In this document: in pieces, positions 21,101 through 29,753 of the stretch | Layout: each line of letters opens with the position of its first letter | Numbering within the stretch: the stretch's first letter is position 1 | The notes under the pieces: model-generated | Told to the model about the DNA's origin: nothing | The model's input: only the letters and a program-made list of their open reading frames with translations | Database searches by the model: none | Source: Rhodococcus coprophilus NBRC 100603 | Lineage (GTDB): Bacteria > Actinomycetota > Actinomycetes > Mycobacteriales > Mycobacteriaceae | DNA length: 64,000 bases | Reading direction: 5' to 3' | NCBI RefSeq assembly: GCF_001895045.1 | Contig: NZ_BDAM01000005.1 | Location: forward strand, 372,001 to 436,000 | Translations under genes and position numbers: made by a program

Positions 21101-21949
21101 CTCGAGGCCCTGCCCCGGCACGAGTGGGATAAGAAGCCGATCGACGTGCTGCTCGCCACCAGCATGCTGCAGGTCGGCGTCGACGTCTCGCGGCTCGGAC
21201 TGATGGTCGTGACCGGCCAACCGAAGAACAGCGCCGAATACATCCAGGCCTCCTCCCGGGTCGGCCGAGACCCCTCCCGGCCCGGTTTGGTGGTGACCCT
21301 GTTCAACTGGGCCCGCCCCCGCGACCTCGGGCATCTGGAAACCTTCACCCACTTCCACGAAACTTTCTACGCGCGAGTGGAACCGCTCTCGGTGACCCCG
21401 TTCGCCGATCGGGCCCTCGACCGCGGGCTGGCGGCGGTGCTCGTCGCCGCACTGCGCCACGCCCGCGACGACTGGGAGAGCGAACCGGGCGCCCACGCCG
21501 TCCCGGTGACCGCTCCGGAGGTCGACGCCGCGATCGAGTGGATCTCCGAACGCGCTGGCGACGTGCTCGGTGACGCCGTCAAGGTGGCCGAAATCGAGGC
21601 CATGTGCCGCGCCCTGCTCGACGACTGGGACCGACGCCGCAAGGGCCTCGAAGTCGGCAGCCTGTCCTACACCAGCGACCGGAACGGCCTCGACCCACTC
21701 CTGGACTCCGGCGTCGGCCGGTGGGGCACCTGGTCGGCCGGATGGTCGCTGCGCGAGGTCGAGCCGGAAACGAACCTGCTGATCACCCTCGCCGCCCCCG
21801 AAGTAGCCGATCGACCCGAGTGGGCCTTCGGCGACGGATCCGGTCCGGCAGTCGACGACGAGGACGAGGACGAGACGGAACCGGCCGACGAGGCGGGACT
21901 GCTTACCGCGGAACCGGTCCCGGCGGCAGAGGGAGAGCCCCACCGATGA
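18149..21949 (+). CDS. drmA: DISARM helicase DrmA
   Basis: A 1266-aa protein with a superfamily 2 helicase core. Walker A is FPTGGGKTEAYLGL with TGGGKT at 483-488, motif II is DELH at 753-756 in IIQDELHLISGALG, motif III is ASTATVRRA, and motifs V-VI are SMLQVGVDVSRLGLMVV and QASSRVGRDPSRPGLVV. Between motifs I and II lies a cysteine cluster (CPWCGRDIEPGQDAEC and later WCGD) likely to bind zinc. The C-terminus is acidic (DDEDEDETEPADE). DrmA with DrmB forms the DISARM core found in all classes; the family binds and loads on phage DNA. It overlaps drmMI and drmB by 4 bp each. Confidence 0.92.
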   Translation: MKTQATNTGQASTDGSEPTPTTSEAWTPRQVRAELERFLVRDLLGPWGGDTEELPAGTIPSERYILGVLSPARVSLDAEVTDATASDDGSGEGTAEVTAAAAAGSMAPASLGLSFSLPLDVSSVHVRGSWGRYVQVQSATDVTDAGAPRLVWRRESAGGAVDLNVTEPESTEVPDPAQPGVVVRARCRPQAKCRVVDVAIVNAQPEPPERKDTVKIFQVRIEVTAQDGHKAVFLPHNDPSHVVADDTTPNTDMEMQGLAMTYRHARQFAVGRNAGVDVGRRTGDGCAWRVATTNMPAYEVEQTVAPAPAQVPQLTGLEVDMRTLATSPRAEVMAALRPLTDGYLQWLEEQDHRLTSDPTLTGHEGAARSHLENAREAARRIAAGIDLLGTDENAWQAWKFANLAMALQREHTEIAAERAKNPDLTLAAAADLVDEPRRRSWRPFQLAFVLLNLPSLADPTHPDRALASAENGPGLADLLFFPTGGGKTEAYLGLTAFTLAIRRLHGVIGEGADARDGRAGVAVLMRYTLRLLTAQQFQRAATLICAAEHLRRTAAAAQQAGGPRNPWGEEPFRIGLWVGSKVTPNWYDQAKSALDAMRHRYAGAGATNPIQVLVCPWCGRDIEPGQDAECDDSRRRVLVWCGDPDGQCTFSRRQSTKWGEGLPVVTVDEEVFRLAPSLVIGTVDKFAQLPLRGQTGLLFGRTSSWCERHGYRHPDLTRKTECKDGGHPRRGNRPGTKPQNCGPLRPPDLIIQDELHLISGALGTMVGLYETAVDRLGGWSVKGTTIRPKVVASTATVRRAKEQVHGLFNRDLAIFPPPVLDAGETFFSTQIPVDEQHPGRRYLGVCAHGQRLKQVQIRVAQLLLAAGQLLFDEHGGAADPYMTLVDYFSSTTELAGMRRLVDDDISTRLRQQSRRGLRDRRNLEVRELTARINSQDIGKALSALANPFDTDIDSSAAKATAARLRKESRAGGGKTPDARAARVELEALPRHEWDKKPIDVLLATSMLQVGVDVSRLGLMVVTGQPKNSAEYIQASSRVGRDPSRPGLVVTLFNWARPRDLGHLETFTHFHETFYARVEPLSVTPFADRALDRGLAAVLVAALRHARDDWESEPGAHAVPVTAPEVDAAIEWISERAGDVLGDAVKVAEIEAMCRALLDDWDRRRKGLEVGSLSYTSDRNGLDPLLDSGVGRWGTWSAGWSLREVEPETNLLITLAAPEVADRPEWAFGDGSGPAVDDEDEDETEPADEAGLLTAEPVPAAEGEPHR

Positions 21950-23868
21950 ACCCCACACCCACGACCGCCGGCACCGACAAGTACCTACGCCGGGTGGGCA
22001 GCCAACGCCCCAACGCCCTGCTGTACTCCGACGGTGTCGGCTCCGTCGTCGACCTGCCACACTTGTCGGTGGTAGTGCAGGGATTGGACTTTTGGGACTA
22101 CCGGCAGGCTACCGAGTTCGAACTGACCGAACCGCGCCTACTTCAACGGGTCCGACAAATCCTCGGCCCGCACGTGCGCCAGCTCCGCGCCACCCCCCAA
22201 CGAGAGGACAACGCCGACCCGGACGACACCGAAGCAAACCGGGTCGGCGTGCCGGTCACCCCGTTCCCGCGCTGGATGCGCTGTACCGGTTGCAACACCC
22301 TGGCTGGCATCAACGCCGAAGGCACCGGCCCGTTCCGATTCGAGAACAAGAACAAATACCGTCCCGACGAGGCTCGATTCGTCCACGACTGCCGCCCCAC
22401 CGCCCCCGGAGGGAAGAAGGCTCTGCAGCCCACCGTGGTGCCGGCGCGGTTCGTTACCGCCTGCACCGGTGGACATCTCGATGAATTCCCCTACGTCGAG
22501 TACGTCCACCGTGCGGGATCTTGCCCGAAAGGCCGCGAGGGCCGGCTGACGCTGCTCGATCCCGGTGGCAACTACGGCTCCCAGATCACCATTCGGTGCT
22601 CGTGCGGGGCCAAGCGCACCATGCGCGACGCCCTGAAACATCACCGGACGGCGGGCAGCAACGCCCTGCCCGGGTGTCGGGCACGCCACCCCCACCTCGG
22701 GTGGTTCGACCCCAAAGGGTGCACCGCGCAAGTGCGGGCGATGGTTCTCGGGGCGAGCAATCAATGGTTCAGCCTCCTGGCGAAAGCCCTCTACATTCCC
22801 GCCCTGGGCAGCGAACTGGCGGCACTGGTCGACAAACACTGGGGACCGCTGTCCAAGGTCCGCAGCCCCGAAATCCTGGCATACGCCCTGGATACCATCC
22901 CCGAACTCTCACCGCTGCGCGAACACGACCTCGCGGCGATCTGGGCGCAGATCCAAGCACGGCAGAAGGCCGACGAGGACCTGCCGGACGAGCCGGTGGA
23001 TCTGACAGCGAGGGAATACGAGGCGCTGACCGATCCCACGAAGGCCCGGCGGGATCGAAACTTCACCGCGGACGTGGTCCCCACACCCACCGCATGGACG
23101 GGCCTGGTGTCCAAGGTGGTCCGGCTGAGCCGACTGCGGGAAACCAAGGCTATGGTCGGCTTCACCCGCGTCGACGCCCCCGACTGGGGCGAGCCCGACA
23201 GCAGCCAACGCGCGCCGCTGAGCAGGGCGGAACTGGACTGGGTACCAGCGTCCACAACCCACGGAGAAGGCATCTTCCTGGTGCTCCAACCCGATGTCAT
23301 TGCGGCATGGGAGGAAACGGCGGAACGCAGCACCCACCTGAACCGGTTACGGGCGGCGCATGTCCGGTGGCGCAACAATCGCCAGCTGGAAGGACCCCCC
23401 GAAGACCACTGGCCGGGCGACCGGTACCTTTTGCTGCACACCCTCTCTCATCTCCTGGTTCGCGAGATAGCCCTCGAATGCGGGTATTCCTCGGCCAGCA
23501 TCACCGAGCGGATCTACTCCAACACCGAACGTGATGAGGCGGGAATTCTGCTCTACACCGCGGCCAGTGACAGCGAGGGAACCCTCGGAGGTCTCGTCCG
23601 GCTCTCCGACCCCCTCCAGATGGACAGGCTTCTGCGGGCTGCGTTCGCGAACGCCCGTCGTTGTTCGTCCGATCCGCTGTGCGCGGAGCACGCCCCCCTG
23701 GTCACGGAGGAAACCCTGCACGGGGCCGCGTGCCATGCATGCCTTTTCGCGTCCGAAACCACGTGCGAGCGGGGCAACCGATTTCTCGACCGCCGGCTGA
23801 TCGTGCCGATCGATTCGGCCGAGCCGGAACTGGCGCTGAACGGATACTTCAAAGTCGGGACCGGCTGA
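21946..23868 (+). CDS. drmB: DISARM DUF1998 protein DrmB
   Basis: A 640-aa protein starting at ATG 21946, which overlaps the drmA stop and follows a GAGGGAGAG purine run. The N-terminus (RVGSQRPNALLYSDGVGSVV) and the C-terminal DUF1998 region (HTLSHLLVREIALECGYSSAS, then DPLCAEH and HGAACHACLF with several cysteines) are characteristic of DrmB. The cysteine pairs CTGCNT, CSCGAKR and the C-terminal group suggest zinc sites. In characterised DISARM, DrmB binds DrmA as a heterodimer whose autoinhibition is released by a 5' DNA end; that mechanism is family knowledge. Confidence 0.92.
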   Translation: MNPTPTTAGTDKYLRRVGSQRPNALLYSDGVGSVVDLPHLSVVVQGLDFWDYRQATEFELTEPRLLQRVRQILGPHVRQLRATPQREDNADPDDTEANRVGVPVTPFPRWMRCTGCNTLAGINAEGTGPFRFENKNKYRPDEARFVHDCRPTAPGGKKALQPTVVPARFVTACTGGHLDEFPYVEYVHRAGSCPKGREGRLTLLDPGGNYGSQITIRCSCGAKRTMRDALKHHRTAGSNALPGCRARHPHLGWFDPKGCTAQVRAMVLGASNQWFSLLAKALYIPALGSELAALVDKHWGPLSKVRSPEILAYALDTIPELSPLREHDLAAIWAQIQARQKADEDLPDEPVDLTAREYEALTDPTKARRDRNFTADVVPTPTAWTGLVSKVVRLSRLRETKAMVGFTRVDAPDWGEPDSSQRAPLSRAELDWVPASTTHGEGIFLVLQPDVIAAWEETAERSTHLNRLRAAHVRWRNNRQLEGPPEDHWPGDRYLLLHTLSHLLVREIALECGYSSASITERIYSNTERDEAGILLYTAASDSEGTLGGLVRLSDPLQMDRLLRAAFANARRCSSDPLCAEHAPLVTEETLHGAACHACLFASETTCERGNRFLDRRLIVPIDSAEPELALNGYFKVGTG

Positions 23869-23871
23869 CCC

Positions 23872-24666
23872 GTGGACGGCGAACCAGCATCTCGGCAGCT
23901 CCTCGAAACGGTGGCGAGCGTGGGACGCGGGCTGCGGCCCGCCCACGCCGAACGGCTCGCGTCCGCTCTCGCGCCGTTGGCCGAGGCGACCGAGGCGCAA
24001 CATCTTGTCGGTCTGATCCCGACGCCCGCGTTCGGGCATAGCGTGCAACGTCTGCTCGCCGCCTGGGCTGAGCACCCCGGACCACGGGGTGTCACCGTCG
24101 GCGCCGCGATCGCCGCCGCTGCCCACGCCCACCAGGATGCACGGCGTAACCCGCATCTCGAGCTCGTCGTCAGTGGACCAACGAGCAAGGCAATCCATGC
24201 CCGCCGAACCGAGCAGGTTCTGCTCCAACTGATCGCTGAAGCCACCCATAAGATCTTGCTCATCACCTTCGCTTTGCACATGCACGAGCACCTGAGGGCC
24301 GCGCTATCGGCAGCCACCGCCCGAGGGGTGATAGTGACCGTTTTGGCTGAAGACCCCGACGACAACGCCAGCTTCTCCGGCGCTCCCGCCAAGTCGTTAT
24401 CGGACGTGTTCGTCAACCGGTTGCGATGGCCGACCGATCAGCGCCCTCCGTCCGGGGCGGCCCTGCATGCGAAGGTCGTCGTCATCGACGAGGACATGGC
24501 CCTGATCACCAGCGCGAATCTCACCAAACGCGCTGCCAGCGACAACCTTGAAGCCGGCTTGCTTGTGCGCGGAGGAGACATCCCGCCACGTCTCGTCGGC
24601 CACATAGATCAACTGGTACAGCAGAAGATCTTGCGTAAGGCGCCACTTGGGTCGTTACCGACGTGA
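23872..24666 (+). CDS. drmC: DISARM phospholipase D-like protein DrmC
   Basis: A 264-aa protein from GTG 23872, 3 bp after drmB. One HKD-type motif is clear: H199-x-K201 in HAKVVVIDEDMALITSANLT, with D206, S and N, the phospholipase D/nuclease signature. PLD nucleases of this size normally act as dimers with one motif each. The segment KILLITFALHMHE matches the strand-helix before the catalytic lobe. DrmC is the last gene of the DISARM cassette and in tested systems is accessory or dispensable. Confidence 0.9.
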   Translation: MDGEPASRQLLETVASVGRGLRPAHAERLASALAPLAEATEAQHLVGLIPTPAFGHSVQRLLAAWAEHPGPRGVTVGAAIAAAAHAHQDARRNPHLELVVSGPTSKAIHARRTEQVLLQLIAEATHKILLITFALHMHEHLRAALSAATARGVIVTVLAEDPDDNASFSGAPAKSLSDVFVNRLRWPTDQRPPSGAALHAKVVVIDEDMALITSANLTKRAASDNLEAGLLVRGGDIPPRLVGHIDQLVQQKILRKAPLGSLPT

Positions 24667-25067
24667 CGTCTCGTTGAGCAAGTCGACCCACACGTGCGTT
24701 TCACCTGAAACCGGGGATGAGGGCCCACGCCACCCATTTGTAGCGTGCAGACCGGGTATGGTCCTCGCGCAGGTACATGACGCCTGTAGCGATCGCAAGG
24801 AGTTTGAAGACTGCTGCCAGGCCCCACGCTCTTGTGAAGCCGGCCAATGCAAATATCGGCTGCCGATGCTTCGAACCCACCGATGGACTTCGTGCCAACC
24901 CCTCGATACGTGATCTTGGCGATCACGTCTACACGACGCACCAGACCGTGGGTGACGCCCGTGGTTTGCAATATTGTGACCGAACGACGGAGCGCCCTGA
25001 TGGTGTGTTGGTGGCGCAGCCGAGTGTGCGGGAGGATCCCCGATTCGGCGCGGTGAGACCCAGATCG
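24667..25067. other. Intergenic stretch after DISARM; possible decayed minus-strand membrane ORF
   Basis: About 400 bp at the right edge of the defence island. On the minus strand, 24701-24898 encodes 65 aa from a TTG with one likely membrane helix (AWGLAAVFKLLAIATGVMYL), but there is no good ribosome site and adjacent frames look broken, so it may be a remnant. I see no attachment-site repeat or tRNA that would mark an island border. Confidence 0.35.
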
Positions 25068-25457
25068 TTATCTGGTCGCCGCCAACAGCCCCGCAGCCAC
25101 CATCACCTGGCCCACTATCAACGCTGCCGGCAGCGCCACGAGCTCCCACCCGCTCGAGGCAAACCCGAGAGCCCACACCACCATGGCCGCCGCCAGAGCC
25201 ACCGTGGTCACCTGTCCGAGCGTCATGAGAACCGTCGCAGTCCCGCGACTGCGTCGCCGGAGAACGCAGGCCGTCCCGACGATGGCTCCGGCGAGAGAAC
25301 AGGGCAATCCGACCAATGTCGGCAGCACCACCAGCAGTTCGAGACCACGGCCGCCGACTTCGACCACTCCCGACACGACCAGCTGAGGCACCACGTAGAT
25401 CAGGACCGCAACCGTGCACAACACCGAGACGATCGAGACGGTCCGGAGCATCTTCAT
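25068..25457 (-). CDS. Small four-TM membrane protein of unknown function
   Basis: A 129-aa protein from ATG 25457 (MKMLRTVSIVSVLCTVAVL). The frame is open further upstream to 25610, but those residues look non-coding. Four hydrophobic segments can be seen: about residues 6-28, 38-62, 72-96 and 103-122. Short loops and no charged or catalytic motif are visible. I do not recognise the family. It is divergent from the 421-aa membrane gene at 25671 with about 210 bp between them that should hold both promoters. Confidence 0.6.
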   Translation of the reverse strand: MKMLRTVSIVSVLCTVAVLIYVVPQLVVSGVVEVGGRGLELLVVLPTLVGLPCSLAGAIVGTACVLRRRSRGTATVLMTLGQVTTVALAAAMVVWALGFASSGWELVALPAALIVGQVMVAAGLLAATR

Positions 25458-25670
25458 GAAGGCAAGGTAACGGACGAGGTGATCCGTTCGAGGATGCCCT
25501 GCACGGGTGGCAGGGTTTCGGTCGAAAGCAGCCGCAACCGAGCGGCGAAAGGCACAGAATGGAGCGGTAACCAATAGCAGGCAAGTGGGAAAGGTGCTTG
25601 CAGGATCCATCGTCCGCCCCGCTTCTCGGCTCTTGAAGATGCTGGGGGACTAGCAGTTTCAGGATGTGCG

Positions 25671-26936
25671 ATGATCGAGGCACTCGTGGGGATCCACGCG
25701 ACGGATGGCGAGCCCGACCAGGCTCGGTCTGGACCGCCGACACGAACCGACGACGATGCAGACGTGGTCGGCGTCTCCCTGGAGAGGCTGCTCGCGATCG
25801 CGAAGCTGACCCCTGCGCAGGCGGCCGTGCTCGTCACCGATGTGGTCGATCAGGTCGGGTCGGCACACGAGCCGGGGCGTTCTCGGGCGAGTTTTCGAGC
25901 AAATGCCGTGACGGTGTCCGGCAGCGGGCACCTCACGATCGAGCGCGGCGAGAACGCGGGATCTCGGGACGAGGTCCGTGATGCGCTCGCGGTCCTGCTT
26001 CGAGAGATCGCGGTGAACTGTCGCAGCGCCGCATTTGCGGACCAACTGGACGAATCGATCGCCGAGGCGTCGGACCCGGTCGTCCTCGCGCAGCTCGTGC
26101 GTAGCACTGTCGCAACAGAATTCGGTCCGGACGAGGTGGAGGCGACGCGGCGTCAGCTTGCAGCGCTCGTCTCGGCGGTGCTGGGACGGGGACGTGCCCG
26201 TCCGGAAGGTCGAGGGCACGAACGGCCGGACGCGCCGGATCAGCCGCCCCCGGCCGCCGGATCCTCTCTTGCCTCGCCCGGCTGGCAGCCACCCACAGGG
26301 AAGATCTGGCATCGCAGGAGAAGGCGACCCTCGTGGCGCCGAGGTCTACTCGCGCTGCTCGCCCTCCTCGCACTCGCCGGGATGGTGTGGGTGGCTCCGA
26401 AAGCATGGTCGGAGCTGAGGCAGGGATGGAACACCCTCCTCGACCCCGGGGAGTCGTCGATGGACGATCAGATCAGTCCGGTTTCGCCGCCGCCCCCGGC
26501 ACCCGACGCCGCATCCCCTCCGGCCGAGCCGGGGTCCACCGAGCCGGGCCCCGTCCCCGTCGATCTCCCGGGTGAAGCCGGACCGATCACCCGGATGGTC
26601 GCGAGCTTTGCCAACGGCGCCTGTGAGCCGGGACGATCGTGCAACCTGCGCGTGGACGTCGGTGTCGATCCCGCAGCGAATGTCGGTGCGGTGACCTGGA
26701 ATCTGACCGTCTACGACAGATGTACGGGTGCGGTCGGTCCGGGTGGCGAGGTCACGGTGCCGGTACCGCCCGGCGCGCAGGAGGCCTACGGCGTCGGACG
26801 CGTCGACCTGCCACCGGGCTCTGCGCTGGCTCTCGCCGCGGTCAGCACGGCTCCCGCTGCCGCCGCGTCGGAGCCGCTGTACGTGCCCGCCGAGAACGTC
26901 ACCTGCCCGCCGGGAGGCTCTCGTGCAGGCGGATAG
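25671..26936 (+). CDS. Single-TM protein coupled to the SEDS-PBP fusion
   Basis: A 421-aa protein from ATG 25671 (AGGA upstream). The N-terminal 200 residues look cytoplasmic and helical. Next comes a Pro-rich linker, a basic patch (HRRRRRPSWRRG) and one membrane helix near 224-243 (LLALLALLALAGMVWVA). A second Pro/Glu-rich linker leads to a C-terminal extracytoplasmic domain of about 110 aa with four cysteines (CEPGRSCNLRVDVG, DRCTG, NVTCPP). Its last 14 bp overlap the start of the SEDS-PBP gene, which uses a GGGAGG inside this gene as ribosome site. The topology and coupling suggest a membrane partner of that enzyme. I do not recognise a named family. Confidence 0.75.
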   Translation: MIEALVGIHATDGEPDQARSGPPTRTDDDADVVGVSLERLLAIAKLTPAQAAVLVTDVVDQVGSAHEPGRSRASFRANAVTVSGSGHLTIERGENAGSRDEVRDALAVLLREIAVNCRSAAFADQLDESIAEASDPVVLAQLVRSTVATEFGPDEVEATRRQLAALVSAVLGRGRARPEGRGHERPDAPDQPPPAAGSSLASPGWQPPTGKIWHRRRRRPSWRRGLLALLALLALAGMVWVAPKAWSELRQGWNTLLDPGESSMDDQISPVSPPPPAPDAASPPAEPGSTEPGPVPVDLPGEAGPITRMVASFANGACEPGRSCNLRVDVGVDPAANVGAVTWNLTVYDRCTGAVGPGGEVTVPVPPGAQEAYGVGRVDLPPGSALALAAVSTAPAAAASEPLYVPAENVTCPPGGSRAGG

Positions 26937-29736
26937 GCGCCGATCCGATCCCTGGCTCGTCGCTGCGGCAGTCGTCCTGGTCGCTCTCGGCGTGCTCAAC
27001 ATGTGGACGACGGGAATGACGGCACCGGCAGTGCGTCACGCGGTTCTCGCGGCCGTCGGCCTCGGCGCCATGTGGGCGACCTCGAGAATGCGGATCGCTA
27101 CCCTGAGCCGTTTCGGCTGGATCCTCTACATCGTCTCGGTTGTCCTGCTCGTGGCGGTGCCGCTGATCGGGATCGCGACGATGGGCGCGCAGCGCTGGCT
27201 GAATCTCGGCGTATTCACCCTGCAGCCCTCCGAGATCGCCAAGCTCGCGCTGGTTCTGGTGCCCGCATCGATACTCGCTCGTGACTACACGGTCCGCAGG
27301 TTCCTGGCGGTCCTGGCGGTTGCGTCCGTGCCGATCGCGCTGGTCGCACTGCAACCCGACCTGTCGACGGCCGTGGTCCTCGTCTTCACCGTGGTGCTCA
27401 TGCTGATCCTGGCCCGGGTGCCGATGCGGTCACTGCTCCCGCTGTTCGCGCTCGGCGTCGCCTCGCTACCGCTGGCGTTGCTGTTCCTCCGCCCGTACCA
27501 ACTCGATCGGATCAATGTCTTCCTCTCGCGCGACGCGGATCCGCAGGGTTCGGGCTGGGCTGCCTGGCAGGCGGACATCGCGATCGGCAGCGCGGGATGG
27601 TGGGGCCTCGGCCGGGAACCGGACTACGGCCTCCGGGCCACCTACTTGCCCGAATCCGAGCACGACCTGGCCTTCGCGAGCTTGGTGTACGGATGGGGTC
27701 TGGTCGCCGGACTGGCCGTCGTGCTGGCCGTCGTGGTCATCGTGTGGCGCGCCGTCCTCGCTGCCCGACACGCACGGACGAGGGAAGCGGCACTCGTCGC
27801 GGCAGGTGTCGCCGGACTGTTCGGAATTCACACGGTGGTCTCGGTCGCCCAGAGCCTGTCGCTGCTGCCGCACACCGGCATGCCCATCCCCTTGTTCAGT
27901 TACGGGGGCACCGCCTCGATCGTCGGATTCGTCTCCCTCGGCCTGGTGCTCGCGGTGCGCCGCGACGGCGTGACGCGGTCGCTGTGGGCCACCGAATCCC
28001 GGAAGCGACGGCTCCCTCGCGGAGTGTCGACGAGCGCGGTGGCGGTGACCGCGTCGCTCGTCGCGATGTCGATGTTCGCCTGGCAACTCCAGACCGCTCA
28101 CGGCGGCGATCTGCGGGCCACCAGCGACACGCAGATGCTGCGCTGTCTCCGCCTGCCTGCCGAACGAGGTGACATTCTCGACCGAAACGGTGTTCCGGTC
28201 GCGGTCAATGTCGCCGAATACTCCGTTGCGGTGGTTCCGCGGATGTTCGCCGACGGTGACCCCGGGATAGGCGACGAACTCGCCGCACTCCTCGCCATCA
28301 CGCCTGACGAACTCGCGGACGACCTGACGAGCGCGGAACAGGAGATGCAGCTCGTGCTCGGACGCGTCGGGGCCGAGCAGGCCCGGCGAATCGTGGATGC
28401 CCAGCTGCCCTGGGTGCTCGTGTACCCGACCGGACGCAGGCAGTACCCGCAGGGGGAGTCGCTGGCGTCCGTCCTCGGGTACGTCGGGACCGCGGACGAG
28501 CAGGGCATGCAGTACTGGCCGAACCTCCCGCTCGGAGCGCGGGTGGGCAAGGCGGGACTCGAGATGCAGTACGACGCGTTGCTCCGCGGCGTCGACGGCC
28601 GGCAGTGCATGTACGTCGATCCGTCCGGGCGTCCGGTCGGCACAGGGGAGAGGGTGGACCCGGTACGGGGTCACGACCTGCGGTTGCACCTCGATCTCGG
28701 CATGCAACAGGCCGCGACCGATGCGCTCGCACAGGCAATGCGCACCAGCGGAGGCGACCTCGGTGCCGCAGTCGTGATGGATGCCCGCACCGGTGGGGTG
28801 CTGGCACTGGCAAGTGTTCCCGGCTACGACAACAACGTCTTCGAACCACCGGTCGACCCGGTTGCGCTCGCGGCGCAAACCGAGGGCACGGGGCCGGGTC
28901 GGATGCTCAACCACGCTGCGCAGACTGCCGTGCCTCCGGGCTCGACGTTCAAGATCGTTACCGCCGCGGCGAATGCGTCGTCGCACGTGTTGTCGCCGGA
29001 CACCGTGCTCGCGGGCGGCGCCTCCTATGCCTACGGAGGGCACACTTTTGCGAACTGGCAGCCCATGGGCGGGAACAGTCTGCTGGGGGCCATCCAGTGG
29101 TCGGACAACGTCTACTTCTACCAGCTCGCCGACCTCCTCGGCCCCGAGCGCATAGCGGCGACCGCGGGTGAGCTGGGTGCCGGCTCGCCGACCGGCATCG
29201 ATCTGCCTAACGAGTCCGCGGGTTTCCTCGGCACACCGGAGAACGTCGGCAGCATCGGTGGGGCCTGGTATCCGGGTTCGACCCTGTTGATGGGAATCGG
29301 TCAGGGCACCGTCAGCTCGACCCCGCTGCAGGTGGCGCGCTGGACGTCGGGCATCGCCTCCGGTGCGATGGTGACGCCCCAACTCGCAGCGTCCTACGGG
29401 CCGGCGGAGGGTGTGCCTGTTTCGACCGAGGAACCGCATCGACTGTCCTTCGCGGACGAACTCGGACCTGTGCGAGCCGGGATGCGGGCATCGGCCGCCG
29501 CCGGCACCGCCGGCCAGCTCGCGAGCCTGCCGGTGCCTGCCGGGGCGAAGACCGGTACCGCCGAGGATCCCTCGGCCCCCGGAAAGGGCCTCAATGCCTG
29601 GTTCTCCGCGGTTGTGCCCTTCGATGCACCCGAGGTCGTGGTGACGGCACTCGTGCGGGGCGGTGGATTCGGTTCGGCGACATCGGGTCCGGTGGTCAAG
29701 ACTCTGCTCGAGCGCTATCTCGCGGAGACCCGCTGA
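26923..29736 (+). CDS. SEDS (RodA/FtsW) glycosyltransferase fused to class B penicillin-binding protein
   Basis: A 937-aa protein from GTG 26923, with GGGAGG at 26912-26917. Residues 10-375 are a polytopic SEDS domain: RWLNLGVFTLQPSEIAKLAL, then GSGWAAWQADIAIGSAGWWG, and LPESEHD ending at D248, aligned with the catalytic aspartate of RodA/FtsW. After one more helix (near 380-400), residues about 420-937 form a class B PBP: the N-terminal motif RGDILDRNG, SxxK as S674-T-F-K677, SxN as S727-D-N729, and KTG at 876-878. Both polymerase and transpeptidase activities should therefore be intact in one chain, building peptidoglycan at the membrane. It could be a RodA-PBP2 equivalent. Most bacteria encode these as two proteins. 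Confidence 0.9.
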   Translation: MQADRRRSDPWLVAAAVVLVALGVLNMWTTGMTAPAVRHAVLAAVGLGAMWATSRMRIATLSRFGWILYIVSVVLLVAVPLIGIATMGAQRWLNLGVFTLQPSEIAKLALVLVPASILARDYTVRRFLAVLAVASVPIALVALQPDLSTAVVLVFTVVLMLILARVPMRSLLPLFALGVASLPLALLFLRPYQLDRINVFLSRDADPQGSGWAAWQADIAIGSAGWWGLGREPDYGLRATYLPESEHDLAFASLVYGWGLVAGLAVVLAVVVIVWRAVLAARHARTREAALVAAGVAGLFGIHTVVSVAQSLSLLPHTGMPIPLFSYGGTASIVGFVSLGLVLAVRRDGVTRSLWATESRKRRLPRGVSTSAVAVTASLVAMSMFAWQLQTAHGGDLRATSDTQMLRCLRLPAERGDILDRNGVPVAVNVAEYSVAVVPRMFADGDPGIGDELAALLAITPDELADDLTSAEQEMQLVLGRVGAEQARRIVDAQLPWVLVYPTGRRQYPQGESLASVLGYVGTADEQGMQYWPNLPLGARVGKAGLEMQYDALLRGVDGRQCMYVDPSGRPVGTGERVDPVRGHDLRLHLDLGMQQAATDALAQAMRTSGGDLGAAVVMDARTGGVLALASVPGYDNNVFEPPVDPVALAAQTEGTGPGRMLNHAAQTAVPPGSTFKIVTAAANASSHVLSPDTVLAGGASYAYGGHTFANWQPMGGNSLLGAIQWSDNVYFYQLADLLGPERIAATAGELGAGSPTGIDLPNESAGFLGTPENVGSIGGAWYPGSTLLMGIGQGTVSSTPLQVARWTSGIASGAMVTPQLAASYGPAEGVPVSTEEPHRLSFADELGPVRAGMRASAAAGTAGQLASLPVPAGAKTGTAEDPSAPGKGLNAWFSAVVPFDAPEVVVTALVRGGGFGSATSGPVVKTLLERYLAETR

Positions 29737-29753
29737 CCGACGACACCCCTGAA

